Assembly (NCBI GenBank): GCA_965117025.1
Contig: OZ220746.1
Location: 930,001 to 994,000 of the forward strand
DNA: 64,000 bases
Direction: 5' to 3'
Origin: VXPQ01 sp965117025
GTDB lineage: Bacteria > Bacteroidota > Rhodothermia > Rhodothermales > VXPQ01
Notes under the pieces: model-generated
Seen by the model: only the letters and a program-made list of their open reading frames with translations
Databases searched by the model: none
Told to the model about the DNA's origin: nothing
Translations under genes and position numbers: made by a program
Shown here: piece by piece, positions 8,490 to 17,385 of the stretch
Layout: each line of letters begins with the position of its first letter
Numbering within the stretch: the first letter of the stretch is position 1

Positions 8490-9320
8490 ATGACCGGAAA
8501 CGGATTGTTGCAAGGAAAAAAGGGGCTGGTCTTCGGCGCCCTGAACGAGCAGAGCATCGGATGGGCCATTGCGGAAGCCGCGCACCGGGAAGGAGCGTCC
8601 CTCGTGCTTTCGAATGCGCCGGTGGCCCGGCGCCTTGGTACGCTGAACAATCTGGCCGAACAAACCGGGGGACAGGTTATATGGGCAGACGCCACCAGTG
8701 ACGACGACCTGACCGCACTGTATGCGCAGGTCAAGGAAGACGGCCCGCTCGATTTTATCGTGCATTCCATCGGGATGGGCGTCAATCTGCGCAAGAACGT
8801 GCCGTATCCGGAACTCAACTACGCGTGGTATCAGAAAACGCTGGATATCTCCGCCATCAGCCTGCACCGGATCGTGCATCATGCGCTCGAAGCCGGCGTC
8901 CTCGCGGACGGCGCTTCCATCGTCGCGCTCACATACATCGGCGCCCAGCGCGTGTTCTCGAAGTATTCGGAGATGGGCGACGCGAAGGCCCTGCTGGAAA
9001 GCATTACGCGTTCGTTCGGCTACCGGCTGGGCAAGCGGGGGATTCGCATCAACACGGTTTCGCAGAGCCCGACCCGCACGGTGGCGGGATCGGGGATTGA
9101 CGGATTCGACGCCATGTTCGAATTCGCAGAGCGTATTTCTCCCCTCGGCAACGCGGACGCGGCAAGTTGCGCGGATTATACCGTCACGCTCCTGAGCGAT
9201 TATACCCGCATGGTGACCATGCAGACGCTGTATCATGACGGGGGCTTCAGCGCCATGGGTATTTCGGACGAAGTCGTCGAGGGGCTCGCAAAAGCATTTC
9301 CTCCGGGACAGGAAGAATGA
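8490..9320 (+). CDS. fabI: Enoyl-[acyl-carrier-protein] reductase (NADH)
   Basis: 276-residue short-chain dehydrogenase-like protein. GLVFGALNEQSIGWAIAEA replaces the usual GxxxGxG cofactor loop in the way characteristic of FabI, HSIGMG is the FabI central motif, and the catalytic pair occurs as YSEMGDAK, the Tyr-x6-Lys signature. GIRINTVSQSPTRTVAGSGI lies over the substrate site. FabI reduces enoyl-ACP in the last step of each fatty acid elongation cycle and is the target of triclosan-type inhibitors. The stop overlaps the start of the following L,D-transpeptidase by four bases, implying translational coupling. Confidence 0.94.
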   Translation: MTGNGLLQGKKGLVFGALNEQSIGWAIAEAAHREGASLVLSNAPVARRLGTLNNLAEQTGGQVIWADATSDDDLTALYAQVKEDGPLDFIVHSIGMGVNLRKNVPYPELNYAWYQKTLDISAISLHRIVHHALEAGVLADGASIVALTYIGAQRVFSKYSEMGDAKALLESITRSFGYRLGKRGIRINTVSQSPTRTVAGSGIDGFDAMFEFAERISPLGNADAASCADYTVTLLSDYTRMVTMQTLYHDGGFSAMGISDEVVEGLAKAFPPGQEE

Positions 9321-10066
9321 GACCCGCGTTCTTTCCGATCTTTTTTGCACTGGTTTTCGGGATATCCGGGGCCGCTCCTCCGGACAGGGACGCCTCGCCC
9401 CCACTCTACTACTCCATCGAACGGGACGGCGCGCTGTACGCACGTCCCGACCGTACCGCGCCCCTGCCCGATTTTCGTCCGCTCGCCCTGCAGGAGCCGC
9501 TCTTTATGCTGGAGGCGCAGGACGGATGGCTGCATGTCCGAACGATGGATGACGCAACGGGCTTCGTACCCGAGGAATCCGTATCGAACGTGTGGCTTCG
9601 CATTTCAAAGAAGCAGCAAACGCTTTTTGTGTACCGGGGGGCGGATCTGGCAATGCGGATTTCGGTCGATCTGGGCCTCAATGCCATCATGGACAAGGTG
9701 CGGAGAGGCGGCGCGCTGGAACCCGATCACTGGCGTACGCCCGAAGGCAATTTCCATATCGTGGCGAAAAACCCGCACAGCAAATTCTATAAAGCGCTGG
9801 TGCTGAACTATCCCTCGGCGGAAGACGCCGAACGGGGAATCAGATCGGGGCTTATCACGGATGAGGAATACCGCGCCATCATGGAAGCGGACGAAGCGCT
9901 CGAAATGCCCCCGATGGGCACCCTGCTGGGCGGGTTCATCGAAATTCACGGCAACGGCACCGGGGGCAGCGTAAACTGGACGCAGGGGTGTATCGCCGTA
10001 ACCGACTGGTGGATCGACCGGTTATGGGAGATAGTGCATGTGGGCACGCCGGTGCTGGTGGAGTAG
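9317..10066 (+). CDS. L,D-transpeptidase (YkuD) with SH3-like domain
   Basis: 249 residues: signal peptide (about 1-20, PIFFALVFGISGAAP), an SH3-like region (about 30-90; FVPEESVSNVW) and a YkuD catalytic domain from about residue 95. The active-site signature HGNGTGGSVNWTQGCI (His-x-Gly ... Ser/Thr-x-Gly-Cys) is complete, so the catalytic Cys is present. Such enzymes make 3-3 peptidoglycan crosslinks or attach proteins to peptidoglycan in the periplasm. Its ATG lies in the fabI stop (ATGA), so the pair forms an operon of envelope biogenesis genes. Immediately after its stop lies the repeat at 10080-10120. Confidence 0.9.
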   Translation: MRPAFFPIFFALVFGISGAAPPDRDASPPLYYSIERDGALYARPDRTAPLPDFRPLALQEPLFMLEAQDGWLHVRTMDDATGFVPEESVSNVWLRISKKQQTLFVYRGADLAMRISVDLGLNAIMDKVRRGGALEPDHWRTPEGNFHIVAKNPHSKFYKALVLNYPSAEDAERGIRSGLITDEEYRAIMEADEALEMPPMGTLLGGFIEIHGNGTGGSVNWTQGCIAVTDWWIDRLWEIVHVGTPVLVE

Positions 10067-10079
10067 GGGGCCTGCGGCA

Positions 10080-10120
10080 AGAAACTTGCCCCCCGCCCTC
10101 ACGTAGAATGGGTTAAGGGG
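10080..10120 (+). repeat. Dispersed repeat E, copy 1 (3' side of L,D-transpeptidase gene)
   Basis: AGAAACTTGCC, then about eleven variable bases, then CGTAGAATGGGTTAAGGGG. The same pattern occurs on the minus strand at 28443-28484, directly after the aldehyde dehydrogenase stop codon. Here a local hairpin GGCAAG-AAA-CTTGCC (10076-10090) is also formed, which the other copy lacks. Low-copy intergenic element; function unknown. Confidence 0.6.
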
Positions 10121-10136
10121 ATTATTTCTGATCAAG

Positions 10137-12089
10137 ATGACAAATGACCAACTTTTTTTAGAGTTGAGCAAGCCTGAAATCATCAAAACTGGTTGGCAAC
10201 TAGCACATGGTGATAGTAGGGATGACTTCGTTCGAGATCCTGTCAGTCATGCTGATTATGCGTTCAATTTATCCAGTCGTTTAGAGTTTCTTATTGAGCA
10301 GATTCAATCGCATCGATATCGGCCTAGCTACCTGATCGAAGTAGATGTTCCGAAGTCCAGTTTGAGTATCCGCCCCGGCAATGTATTGCCTATCGAAGAG
10401 GCATCAATACTTCATGCGGCCATCTATCTGTTGGCGCCGAAACTGGATAAAGAACTTGACAGTTCGGTGTATTCCTATCGACTTCATCCTAAGTGGGAAA
10501 AGAAAGCGCGGAAAGGAGAGTCTCTTTTCCAAGAGATCGAGATTCCGTTTTTGACGAAAAAAACGATCCAATCGGTCAGCCCTTTCGAGGCATGGTATGA
10601 GCGTTGGCCTGCGTTTGAAAACGATGCAAGGCAAGCATACCTGTCTGGTCAATACACTCATCTAACGAAGACAGACATTTTTTCCTTCTTTGAGCATATC
10701 GATCTGCAGCGTCTTCATACTCTATTGAATTCGTTGCTCAAAAATAGAGAGGAAAAACTTCTGCAATTGATCTTTACCATTTTAAGTGGTTGGACTCGTG
10801 TCTCAAATACTGGTATGCCAATCAACCGAGGAATACCTCAAGGGAACGACGTAAGCTCTTTTCTCGGAAATGTCTTTCTGATTCCCCTTGATAGAGCACT
10901 TAACAATTTTTGCAGGAGACGAGGGGGCCGTTGGTTCCGATATGTAGATGATGTAAAAGTTTATACAAATTCGGAAGAACATGCAAGAGAAGTGGTTTAT
11001 GAAATCAACAAAGTACTCCGGCAAATGCAACTGAACCTGCAAGGCGGAAAGACAGAAATACTTTCGGGAAAGGAATTTGAAGAAGAGCATGATAATACAA
11101 AGATTGACAAAGTAAATAAAGCTTTCGATACAATTTGCAAACTTTCTTCAAAAACAAATTCGAGTAAGGAAATAACCAAACAACTTAAAGGTATATCGCT
11201 GTATTTTCCGAGATTTACAGGGGGTTTACCTGATTCGGTCAGAAACTTAAAAGGTAAAGAGAATAAACTTTTTCGGCGTCTCTTAGCGACTTATGGGATT
11301 GCGGGCAGAACTCGCAAAGGACTAAACGATACCGTATACACAGCAATTATCCAACTGCCAGATCTTCGTGTACTGCGAAGTTGCTTGAGTTATTTACGTA
11401 AGCAAGAGATCAAGCATCACGGTGAAATCGTGGAGCGACTTCTGGATATAGTCGAGAAAAGGAAATTGCTCTTTCCGTATCAGGTCGCTTTAGTGCTGGA
11501 GGCAATAGCCCAATTGCATCCGGATAGGTCATCGCGATCTATAGCGTCACGCGTGCGGGCATGTGCCCTTGGGGCAAAATTGAATAAAAGATCTGATTGG
11601 CTTGTTGTCCAGAAGGCACTCGAAGTGATTGCGGTATATCCGTACAGAGAAAAACACATTACGAATATATGCCTTCACTACGCCAAGCATGAACACCCAA
11701 TGGTTAGGCGTGCAGCAATAATGCTTTTTCCGAGAGCCCCGAACGACGAAGCTCGCAAATATCTGGTGCAGTTTAGTCGTCATCCAGATCCGGGAGTATC
11801 GCGTCTGGCACAGTACCTCTTCCAGTTTTGTTATGACACGGACTATGTGAGGTCGGAGTTTGCCAAGATAAAAAAGGGCCGTCTACACGATAATACGCTG
11901 ATTCGCCGCGTTTACCAACTGTATGCCGCAAGCGCAACAGACATTGAGGATATTGCCAAAGAAGTCCTCGGAATAGCCGCGATTCTGAATAAAAGTGTGA
12001 GCCCAAACATTTATTGGCATCAAGATCAAATTAGGCGTAGAACGGATTGGACTAATTCCGGTGGAGCGATCAGCGGAACTTCAAAGTGA
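10137..12089 (+). CDS. Reverse transcriptase of defence type (RT plus helical C-terminal region)
   Basis: 650 residues. The RT palm shows motif A as LTKTDIFSFFEHID (Asp180), motif B as NRGIPQGNDVSSFLGNVFL (about 230-248) and motif C as RYVDDVKVY (YVDD, 269-272), so all catalytic aspartates are present. The C-terminal half (about 400-620) is helix-rich with a repeat-like pattern (HPMVRRAAIMLFPRAPNDEARKYL, HPDPGVSRLAQYLFQ) like HEAT repeats. There is no maturase or endonuclease domain, so a group II intron protein is unlikely; no retron-type repeat pair was recognised upstream. Helical C-terminal extensions are known in the AbiA and unknown-group (DRT) antiphage RTs. The gene is visibly more AT-rich than the fabI region, a sign of transfer, and lies just outside the BREX island. 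Confidence 0.87.
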   Translation: MTNDQLFLELSKPEIIKTGWQLAHGDSRDDFVRDPVSHADYAFNLSSRLEFLIEQIQSHRYRPSYLIEVDVPKSSLSIRPGNVLPIEEASILHAAIYLLAPKLDKELDSSVYSYRLHPKWEKKARKGESLFQEIEIPFLTKKTIQSVSPFEAWYERWPAFENDARQAYLSGQYTHLTKTDIFSFFEHIDLQRLHTLLNSLLKNREEKLLQLIFTILSGWTRVSNTGMPINRGIPQGNDVSSFLGNVFLIPLDRALNNFCRRRGGRWFRYVDDVKVYTNSEEHAREVVYEINKVLRQMQLNLQGGKTEILSGKEFEEEHDNTKIDKVNKAFDTICKLSSKTNSSKEITKQLKGISLYFPRFTGGLPDSVRNLKGKENKLFRRLLATYGIAGRTRKGLNDTVYTAIIQLPDLRVLRSCLSYLRKQEIKHHGEIVERLLDIVEKRKLLFPYQVALVLEAIAQLHPDRSSRSIASRVRACALGAKLNKRSDWLVVQKALEVIAVYPYREKHITNICLHYAKHEHPMVRRAAIMLFPRAPNDEARKYLVQFSRHPDPGVSRLAQYLFQFCYDTDYVRSEFAKIKKGRLHDNTLIRRVYQLYAASATDIEDIAKEVLGIAAILNKSVSPNIYWHQDQIRRRTDWTNSGGAISGTSK

Positions 12090-12151
12090 GGGGTAAAGGT
12101 CGAGTTAAGTAATGCAGAAAAACGAAAATATTATGAGGCGTGATCCCGCGG

Positions 12152-12263
12152 CCTGGCAGAATTTTCCGTCGTCCGCATTGCCCCCGGAACTGCGGGACCG
12201 CAATGAGCGCGGCATCCGGCGCCTTGTGGATGGGGAGTATTCGACGGGAGATGTGGAGTGAGG
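12152..12263 (+). repeat. Copy of the aldehyde dehydrogenase gene tail (repeat T, inverted copy)
   Basis: These 112 bases match the 3' end of the aldehyde dehydrogenase gene (28490-28601, minus strand) with six mismatches counted by eye and no gaps. The reading frame and stop codon are preserved: the encoded C-terminus ends LVDGEYSTGDVE. No upstream part of an aldehyde dehydrogenase is present, so this is a detached tail. Orientation is inverted relative to the intact gene. The flanking sequence upstream (12090-12151) and downstream (12264-12367) shows no gene. Confidence 0.85.
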
Positions 12264-12367
12264 TGTCGAAGCGGCAAGGCCGCCTCATACGCAAAATCCG
12301 TCCCCGGAGGATTGTTTTTCTTCCCTCCAGGTTTCTTTACGGCGCTGCAGGAGTATCCTGACCGGCG

Positions 12368-12787
12368 TCAATCCGCCGGAGGTCCATAGTTTATCTGCCA
12401 CGAGACGCCGAATTTGTCGACGCACATACCGAAGTAGCCACCCCAGAACATGTCTGCCATGGGCATCACCGCGGCGCCTCCTTCGGACAGTTCGGAAAAT
12501 AGCCGGTCGGCTTCTTCCCTGCTGTCAGGGCTGACGGAAACGGCGAAGTTGTTGCCGGGGATGAGCGGGGGCGTCTGCGAGTCGATGTCGCAGCCCATCA
12601 GCACGTTGGACCCTATAGGCAACGACATATGCATGACGAGGTCGCGATCGCCTTCCAGCACATTCATTTCCGGCGGCCCCTCGCCATAGGTGAGAAATTC
12701 CGTGAACTCGCCGCCGAATACCGTGCGGTATAATTCGAATGCTTCCCGGCAGTTTTTGTCGAAGACTAAATAAATGGTGAAGTTCAT
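12368..12787 (-). CDS. VOC-fold protein, PhnB/glyoxalase-like
   Basis: 139 residues: YLVFDKNCREAFELYRTVFGGEF opening and MADMFWGGYFGMCVDKFGVSWQI near the end are the hallmarks of the PhnB-type branch of the vicinal-oxygen-chelate superfamily. Members range from metal-dependent enzymes to binding proteins, and the substrate cannot be deduced. Its ATG (12785-12787) lies one base after the brxL stop (12789-12791), with an AGGAGGAG ribosome binding site inside the end of brxL, so it is translated from the BREX transcript. It may simply be a passenger; no link between VOC proteins and BREX is known to me. Confidence 0.85.
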   Translation of the reverse strand: MNFTIYLVFDKNCREAFELYRTVFGGEFTEFLTYGEGPPEMNVLEGDRDLVMHMSLPIGSNVLMGCDIDSQTPPLIPGNNFAVSVSPDSREEADRLFSELSEGGAAVMPMADMFWGGYFGMCVDKFGVSWQINYGPPAD

Positions 12788-12788
12788 A

Positions 12789-14843
12789 TCATTGCTCCTC
12801 CTGTCTTTTTTGTTCGTGTCGGATAAACGTTACCTCGAACGCTTTGCAGCGGCGATACTGCTGCAGCCGATTGGCGAAAGCCAAGGCATCGTTCATTTCG
12901 TAGTACTGGAAGATATCGAGACCGCGATCCAGAGAGATCTTCCAACCGTGGTCGGTTACGATGTGGCGGGCGTGAATCGTGCGGTTTTTGTCGAACTCCC
13001 AAGTGAAATTCACGCCCACGGCACCGGATGCCTCCTGCATCTTTTCAAAATTTTCCTTCTGTTGCTCGCCTTTGAATTCGTCTTCCGTCGTGACCAGATG
13101 AACAGACACTTCCTCATCCGGAGTCTTATGCTTTACCACAGTCTCCAGGAGTTCCATGACATTGCGTATCTGGTAAAACAGGCGAATGTACGGATCGGTG
13201 ATCCTGATCGCAGTTGCTCCCTTGAGATACTGGCCCAGGAGCGTATCGAAGGAGACCCCCCTTTGGTTTTCCTGAAACGTGAGGTGCTGTTCCTTCAGGA
13301 CGGGCTCGGATGGGACAAGCGAGGTTTTAGGTTCCGCAGCCGCAACAAGTTCGGCATCATCCGCTTCGGCAACAGTTCTGTGATAGTAGTTGGAGTATTC
13401 CTCTTCTTCGAGGGTTTTGACAGGTATGGCCTGTTCCCCCGTGTCGAGATAGGAAAAATTAACTTTGCCGTACGTCGAATCGATCCGCAATAGTTGATCC
13501 TTGACACGCTTCCGCCCTTCAATTGAGAAGCGCAGTAGCTCTTCCGTTTCTTCCCTGGTTGTCCCTCCATCGGGGAAGAGAATCTTCATCAGGCCGGAAA
13601 AGGTCTTGTTGATTCCGTCTTGGTCCCGGGTCGAAATCCCGGAAGACAGGGAGAAATATTCCTTGTAGCGGTCCGAGTAGTCGTGATTGCGTAGCGAACG
13701 AAGAATTTCGGCCAGGTAGTCTACCACAAACCCGTAACCACTGGTGAACATCTCGCCACGAATGATGTCCACTTCCCAACCAGGAATGTAGCAATGGATA
13801 CGGTCAAGGAACGCCGAATCGTAGAACTTGTCGGGCAGCTCGCAAAACAGATCCGCGTGCTTGAGCATGTAAGGTACGGTATGCTGCGTGTTGCCTACGA
13901 AGGCCATGGACGCTTCTGCGCCCAGTGTCTCAACGCCCCGCGAGAAGGACTTGTTGGCCATATAGTTCTTCATAATGTCCACCAAGGCCTTGTCCACACG
14001 CTTTTGCTTTCCTGCAAACTCGTCGAAGGCGACGCAGTCCCAGTAGCCGACCAACCCGATCTTCCCCGAGGCGTTGTTCACGAATAGTTTGGGAACTGTG
14101 ACTTCGCCGCCGGAAATCAGAATGCCATGAGGCGAGAACTCCGAATAGATATGCGATTTGCCGGTTCCTTTGGGTCCCAACTCGATCAGGTTGTAATTTC
14201 GTTCGCAATACGGGACCAGGCGAATCAACTGGGTCAGTTTGCTGCGCCTGCCAAACATGTCGGGGTTGAAGCCAATGCTTTGCATCAGCAGGTCGATCCA
14301 CTCAGCGGTGGTAAATTGCTTGCGGGCCGCAACGTATTCATCGAAATCGAAATGGGATAGCTGGATAGGCTTAAGGGTCGATAAAATCCAGGGGCTGGCG
14401 TTCTTGTCTGTGGTGAATTCGTATTCGATGTCGGCAATGCACCAGACGCCACTGACCAGCAGTTTGGGATGGGTCTTGACCGTGCCCGAATCGACCAGAA
14501 CCTTTTTGATCCCGAGGTTGGAAAACGCCGCTTCGTACGAATCGGTCTTGTCGTTCAGCGCCACGCTGATCTTGTCGATAACCTTGTAGCGCCCCCTTTC
14601 CCTGATGTTCGAACGCACCAGGCCCGCTTCGTTGCGATGCACGTAATGCTTGCGAAGAATTTCCTTGACCGTCTCAATGCCTGTCCGGATGCTTGGCTCG
14701 TCGCTGGTGGCGCAATACTGTCCCAGGAGGTACTCCAGCACGTAGGTGGGAACAATGGCGTTGCCCTTGACCGTCTTTACAAGGTCCTTGCGGACTACGA
14801 GCCCCGGAAAGTGCGCGTTGATTTTTTGGTCAAGTGCGTTCAT
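12789..14843 (-). CDS. brxL: BREX protease-like AAA+ protein BrxL
   Basis: 684 residues. An N-terminal region leads to a Lon-like AAA+ core with Walker A GPKGTGKS (223-230) and Walker B VAFDEF (271-276), followed by FVGNTQHTVPYML (sensor-like) and the arginine-containing SAFLDRIHCYIPGWE block characteristic of BrxL. The C-terminal part (about 520-680) is a separate alpha/beta domain. BrxL forms ring-shaped ATPase assemblies that bind DNA and are needed for phage exclusion in type I BREX. Last BREX gene of the operon, 28 bases after pglZ. Length fits the family. Confidence 0.94.
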   Translation of the reverse strand: MNALDQKINAHFPGLVVRKDLVKTVKGNAIVPTYVLEYLLGQYCATSDEPSIRTGIETVKEILRKHYVHRNEAGLVRSNIRERGRYKVIDKISVALNDKTDSYEAAFSNLGIKKVLVDSGTVKTHPKLLVSGVWCIADIEYEFTTDKNASPWILSTLKPIQLSHFDFDEYVAARKQFTTAEWIDLLMQSIGFNPDMFGRRSKLTQLIRLVPYCERNYNLIELGPKGTGKSHIYSEFSPHGILISGGEVTVPKLFVNNASGKIGLVGYWDCVAFDEFAGKQKRVDKALVDIMKNYMANKSFSRGVETLGAEASMAFVGNTQHTVPYMLKHADLFCELPDKFYDSAFLDRIHCYIPGWEVDIIRGEMFTSGYGFVVDYLAEILRSLRNHDYSDRYKEYFSLSSGISTRDQDGINKTFSGLMKILFPDGGTTREETEELLRFSIEGRKRVKDQLLRIDSTYGKVNFSYLDTGEQAIPVKTLEEEEYSNYYHRTVAEADDAELVAAAEPKTSLVPSEPVLKEQHLTFQENQRGVSFDTLLGQYLKGATAIRITDPYIRLFYQIRNVMELLETVVKHKTPDEEVSVHLVTTEDEFKGEQQKENFEKMQEASGAVGVNFTWEFDKNRTIHARHIVTDHGWKISLDRGLDIFQYYEMNDALAFANRLQQYRRCKAFEVTFIRHEQKRQEEQ

Positions 14844-14871
14844 CGGTCGCTCACGCCTTAAAAATCCCTGT

Positions 14872-17370
14872 TTAAAAATCGAAATCGCTGGTAAATGCTC
14901 GCCGCATCAAATACCGGAGCGACTTGTATTCCTTGTAATGCGAAGTGCCGGCGTGCTTTTCTTCCAGGCGGAGGATGACTTCCTGGCCATTCGCCTCTTC
15001 TGCTTGGCGGGTCAATACAAAGCGTATTGGCAACTCCCGTTCCCGGGGATTATCTGAGACCAAGTCAAATTTCAGATCGTGGCTGTCGGAAATCAGTTCG
15101 CCCGTCTCGGTGTAGATGCCCGCTCGCAGTACGCGCGGTCGTATCTTGTCCGTCACTGGTTCAGCCTGATACATGGTTACCGCCAGTTGCCCGGAAGTAA
15201 TCACCGAACTGGCCCCGCGCAGGATATCCACCTTGACGACAGTCACATCGCTTTGGCGCTTCTTGTTGATCCTGAGTACGGGAAGCACTACTTCTTGCAA
15301 CGAAGCGCCTCCGTGCACAAAGCGGCTGCCGGATCCTCTTAGACGCAGGCGGTTAATCGACTTGGGAATTTGTACCTCCACCTCGCCCGCAAGGCCAAGT
15401 TGTGCGGAAGTGAATTTGCGCAGGCTATTCGACGGGGCAAGCCCTTTCCCCAGAACAAATCGACGGTCTCGATACAGAATCGCATCGCCTGTGGCATCGA
15501 CGCCCAGAAAATCGCTTTCATCCAACTCCCTGTGTTGATAGATAAAGCCGTGATCCGCGGTAACCAGAATGTTGTTGGCGTTCGCCCCAGTCAGTTTCTT
15601 AACGAGTTTGACAATATCGGAGAGGGTTTCTTCCGCTGCTTCAAAGGCCCGGCCTTCGGAGTGCATTTTATCGCCAGTGTGGTCTATCCGGTTATGGTAG
15701 ATATAGATCACGTCGTTGGCCTTGAGCAGTTTGCGGGCATCTTCCCGATTAAGCTCCATTAATTCTTCGGCTTTAAGGGCCTGGCCCCTCCCCTCCAACG
15801 CGGCCTGCAATATCTTTGTACGGTTGGTTGTCCCCTGCGAGCTTTGCCCATCTACCAGCACGCCGCTGGTTTCGTTGTCGGCAATCCCTAACTCTTTGTT
15901 GGGCAACAGCGCCGCCATGCCCAGTTGGGTGTAGCTGGGCAGTATCGAAAGCACCGGTTCCAGTTCGGCGCGGTAACGATCCTCCCGCCGAATGAGGCTC
16001 AGCAGCTCATCGCCGATTTCATAGCGCATGGCGTCGGAAATAATCACGCAGACCTTGTTGTCCTTACGGAGAAACGGTCGCACCCAGCGCTCAAAAAATT
16101 CCTTTTGTCTGGGTACGGGCGGTGCTTCCCATCTGGATGCGCCATCCACAAAAGACTGAAAGCGATCATTCAGCTTCAGCAGATAATTGTTGGAATAGAG
16201 ATTTTCGATCTTTTTGGTCAAGGTCTCCATCAGCGAGGACTGACCGGACTTGCGAGCGTGGTAGGTAAACTTGCGATAGAGTTGATCCATCTGATACCAG
16301 AAGCGGCTGTAACGTTGTACGCCTTCGGTCAGACTGTCCATGGTGAGATTGGCCTCTCCCAGCACATGAGTAAACTGCGCGGCGTAATCAAGCGCCTCGT
16401 ACAGATTCCGGTGCTCGCTATACCAATGGCTTTTCCGTCGCTGGCGGACCCAGAGCGATACATCGCTGCCGGAGACTGTTCGCGATTCCACAGCCCGCAC
16501 CAGATCGCTGATGATCTTCCGGTCGATCAATTGGAAGTAATCTATTTCGATCAACTCGCGGAAATCCCGCTTGACCAGATCCTGTTCAATGCCGAGCACC
16601 TCGGCGCATTCTCCCGAGAGGGCCTTGAAACTGTCTTCAAACCGACGGTTGTTCTTCCAGCGTTTGAGAAACACCAAGGCATCGCCGCTCAGTTTTGCCT
16701 GACCGCCGGTTCCCATGGCGTAGCAGGACTTGAACAGTTCGATGGCAAAATCACGGGCACTTGGCTCATCAGACTGGTAGCCATAGGTATGGGCCATTTG
16801 ACCCCAGAGAAAATCATCCAGATTACACCGGGCAATCAATTTGCTCTTCTCGTCTCGGCCATCGACCAGTTCCTGCAGCAGGTTTTCCAGCGCACCATCT
16901 ATGTGTGACTCGCTGCCTGCGCATACCGCCAGCATCTTCAGGCGAATCTTCCTGGCGTTGTCGTTTGCTTCAAGTAGGTTTTTGAGGGCATCCCTGCGCT
17001 TGGCCGCCCGGAAGAACTCCGCATGAGCCTGCGCCAAATCCTCAAATTCCGGTCCGAGTTCCAGTTCGGATAGCCAGATGGCCGCTTGGTCGGCGCGGAA
17101 TCTGCCATGAGCCAACTGCACATCGAGCAGCCAGTTTTCCAGGTCGGGCGGCTGCGGTCCTTCACGGTAGAGGAGAAATTTCTGTTTCGGCTGCTCGCGC
17201 AACAGCCTGTGCTTGACGCCGTACTCGTTGTTGGCGAGTTCCAATTTTTCAACGCCGGGCAATGACAATGCCTCGAAGTCATCGCGTAATTCTTTCTTGG
17301 CGTCGTACCAGAAAACAATGCGATGCCGCTCGAAGAGCTTGGTCAGGGCTTGGGCTATGCGGTTATTCAC
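14872..17370 (-). CDS. pglZ: BREX alkaline-phosphatase-superfamily protein PglZ (BrxZ)
   Basis: 832 residues. The C-terminal half contains the metal-binding motifs of the alkaline phosphatase fold: VCVIISDAMRYEIGDEL with the nucleophile region, VIYIYHNRIDHTGD, and NNILVTADHGFIYQHREL with the Asp-His pair. The N-terminal part (about 1-400) is helical, as usual in BREX type I PglZ. Recent structural work shows PglZ family members have phosphodiesterase/nuclease activity; here that is inference. The gene starts 15 bases after pglX ends and precedes brxL. No frameshift. Confidence 0.94.
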   Translation of the reverse strand: MNNRIAQALTKLFERHRIVFWYDAKKELRDDFEALSLPGVEKLELANNEYGVKHRLLREQPKQKFLLYREGPQPPDLENWLLDVQLAHGRFRADQAAIWLSELELGPEFEDLAQAHAEFFRAAKRRDALKNLLEANDNARKIRLKMLAVCAGSESHIDGALENLLQELVDGRDEKSKLIARCNLDDFLWGQMAHTYGYQSDEPSARDFAIELFKSCYAMGTGGQAKLSGDALVFLKRWKNNRRFEDSFKALSGECAEVLGIEQDLVKRDFRELIEIDYFQLIDRKIISDLVRAVESRTVSGSDVSLWVRQRRKSHWYSEHRNLYEALDYAAQFTHVLGEANLTMDSLTEGVQRYSRFWYQMDQLYRKFTYHARKSGQSSLMETLTKKIENLYSNNYLLKLNDRFQSFVDGASRWEAPPVPRQKEFFERWVRPFLRKDNKVCVIISDAMRYEIGDELLSLIRREDRYRAELEPVLSILPSYTQLGMAALLPNKELGIADNETSGVLVDGQSSQGTTNRTKILQAALEGRGQALKAEELMELNREDARKLLKANDVIYIYHNRIDHTGDKMHSEGRAFEAAEETLSDIVKLVKKLTGANANNILVTADHGFIYQHRELDESDFLGVDATGDAILYRDRRFVLGKGLAPSNSLRKFTSAQLGLAGEVEVQIPKSINRLRLRGSGSRFVHGGASLQEVVLPVLRINKKRQSDVTVVKVDILRGASSVITSGQLAVTMYQAEPVTDKIRPRVLRAGIYTETGELISDSHDLKFDLVSDNPRERELPIRFVLTRQAEEANGQEVILRLEEKHAGTSHYKEYKSLRYLMRRAFTSDFDF

Positions 17371-17385
17371 GTCAACCCTCCAAAT

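Noticed and set aside
7914..9443. A 509-codon frame on the minus strand opposite fabI
   Set aside because: Shadow of fabI and of the lipoprotein gene; the sequence has no recognisable motif.
15925..16908. A 327-codon frame on the plus strand opposite pglZ
   Set aside because: Antisense shadow of a well-conserved gene; no start signal or domain.
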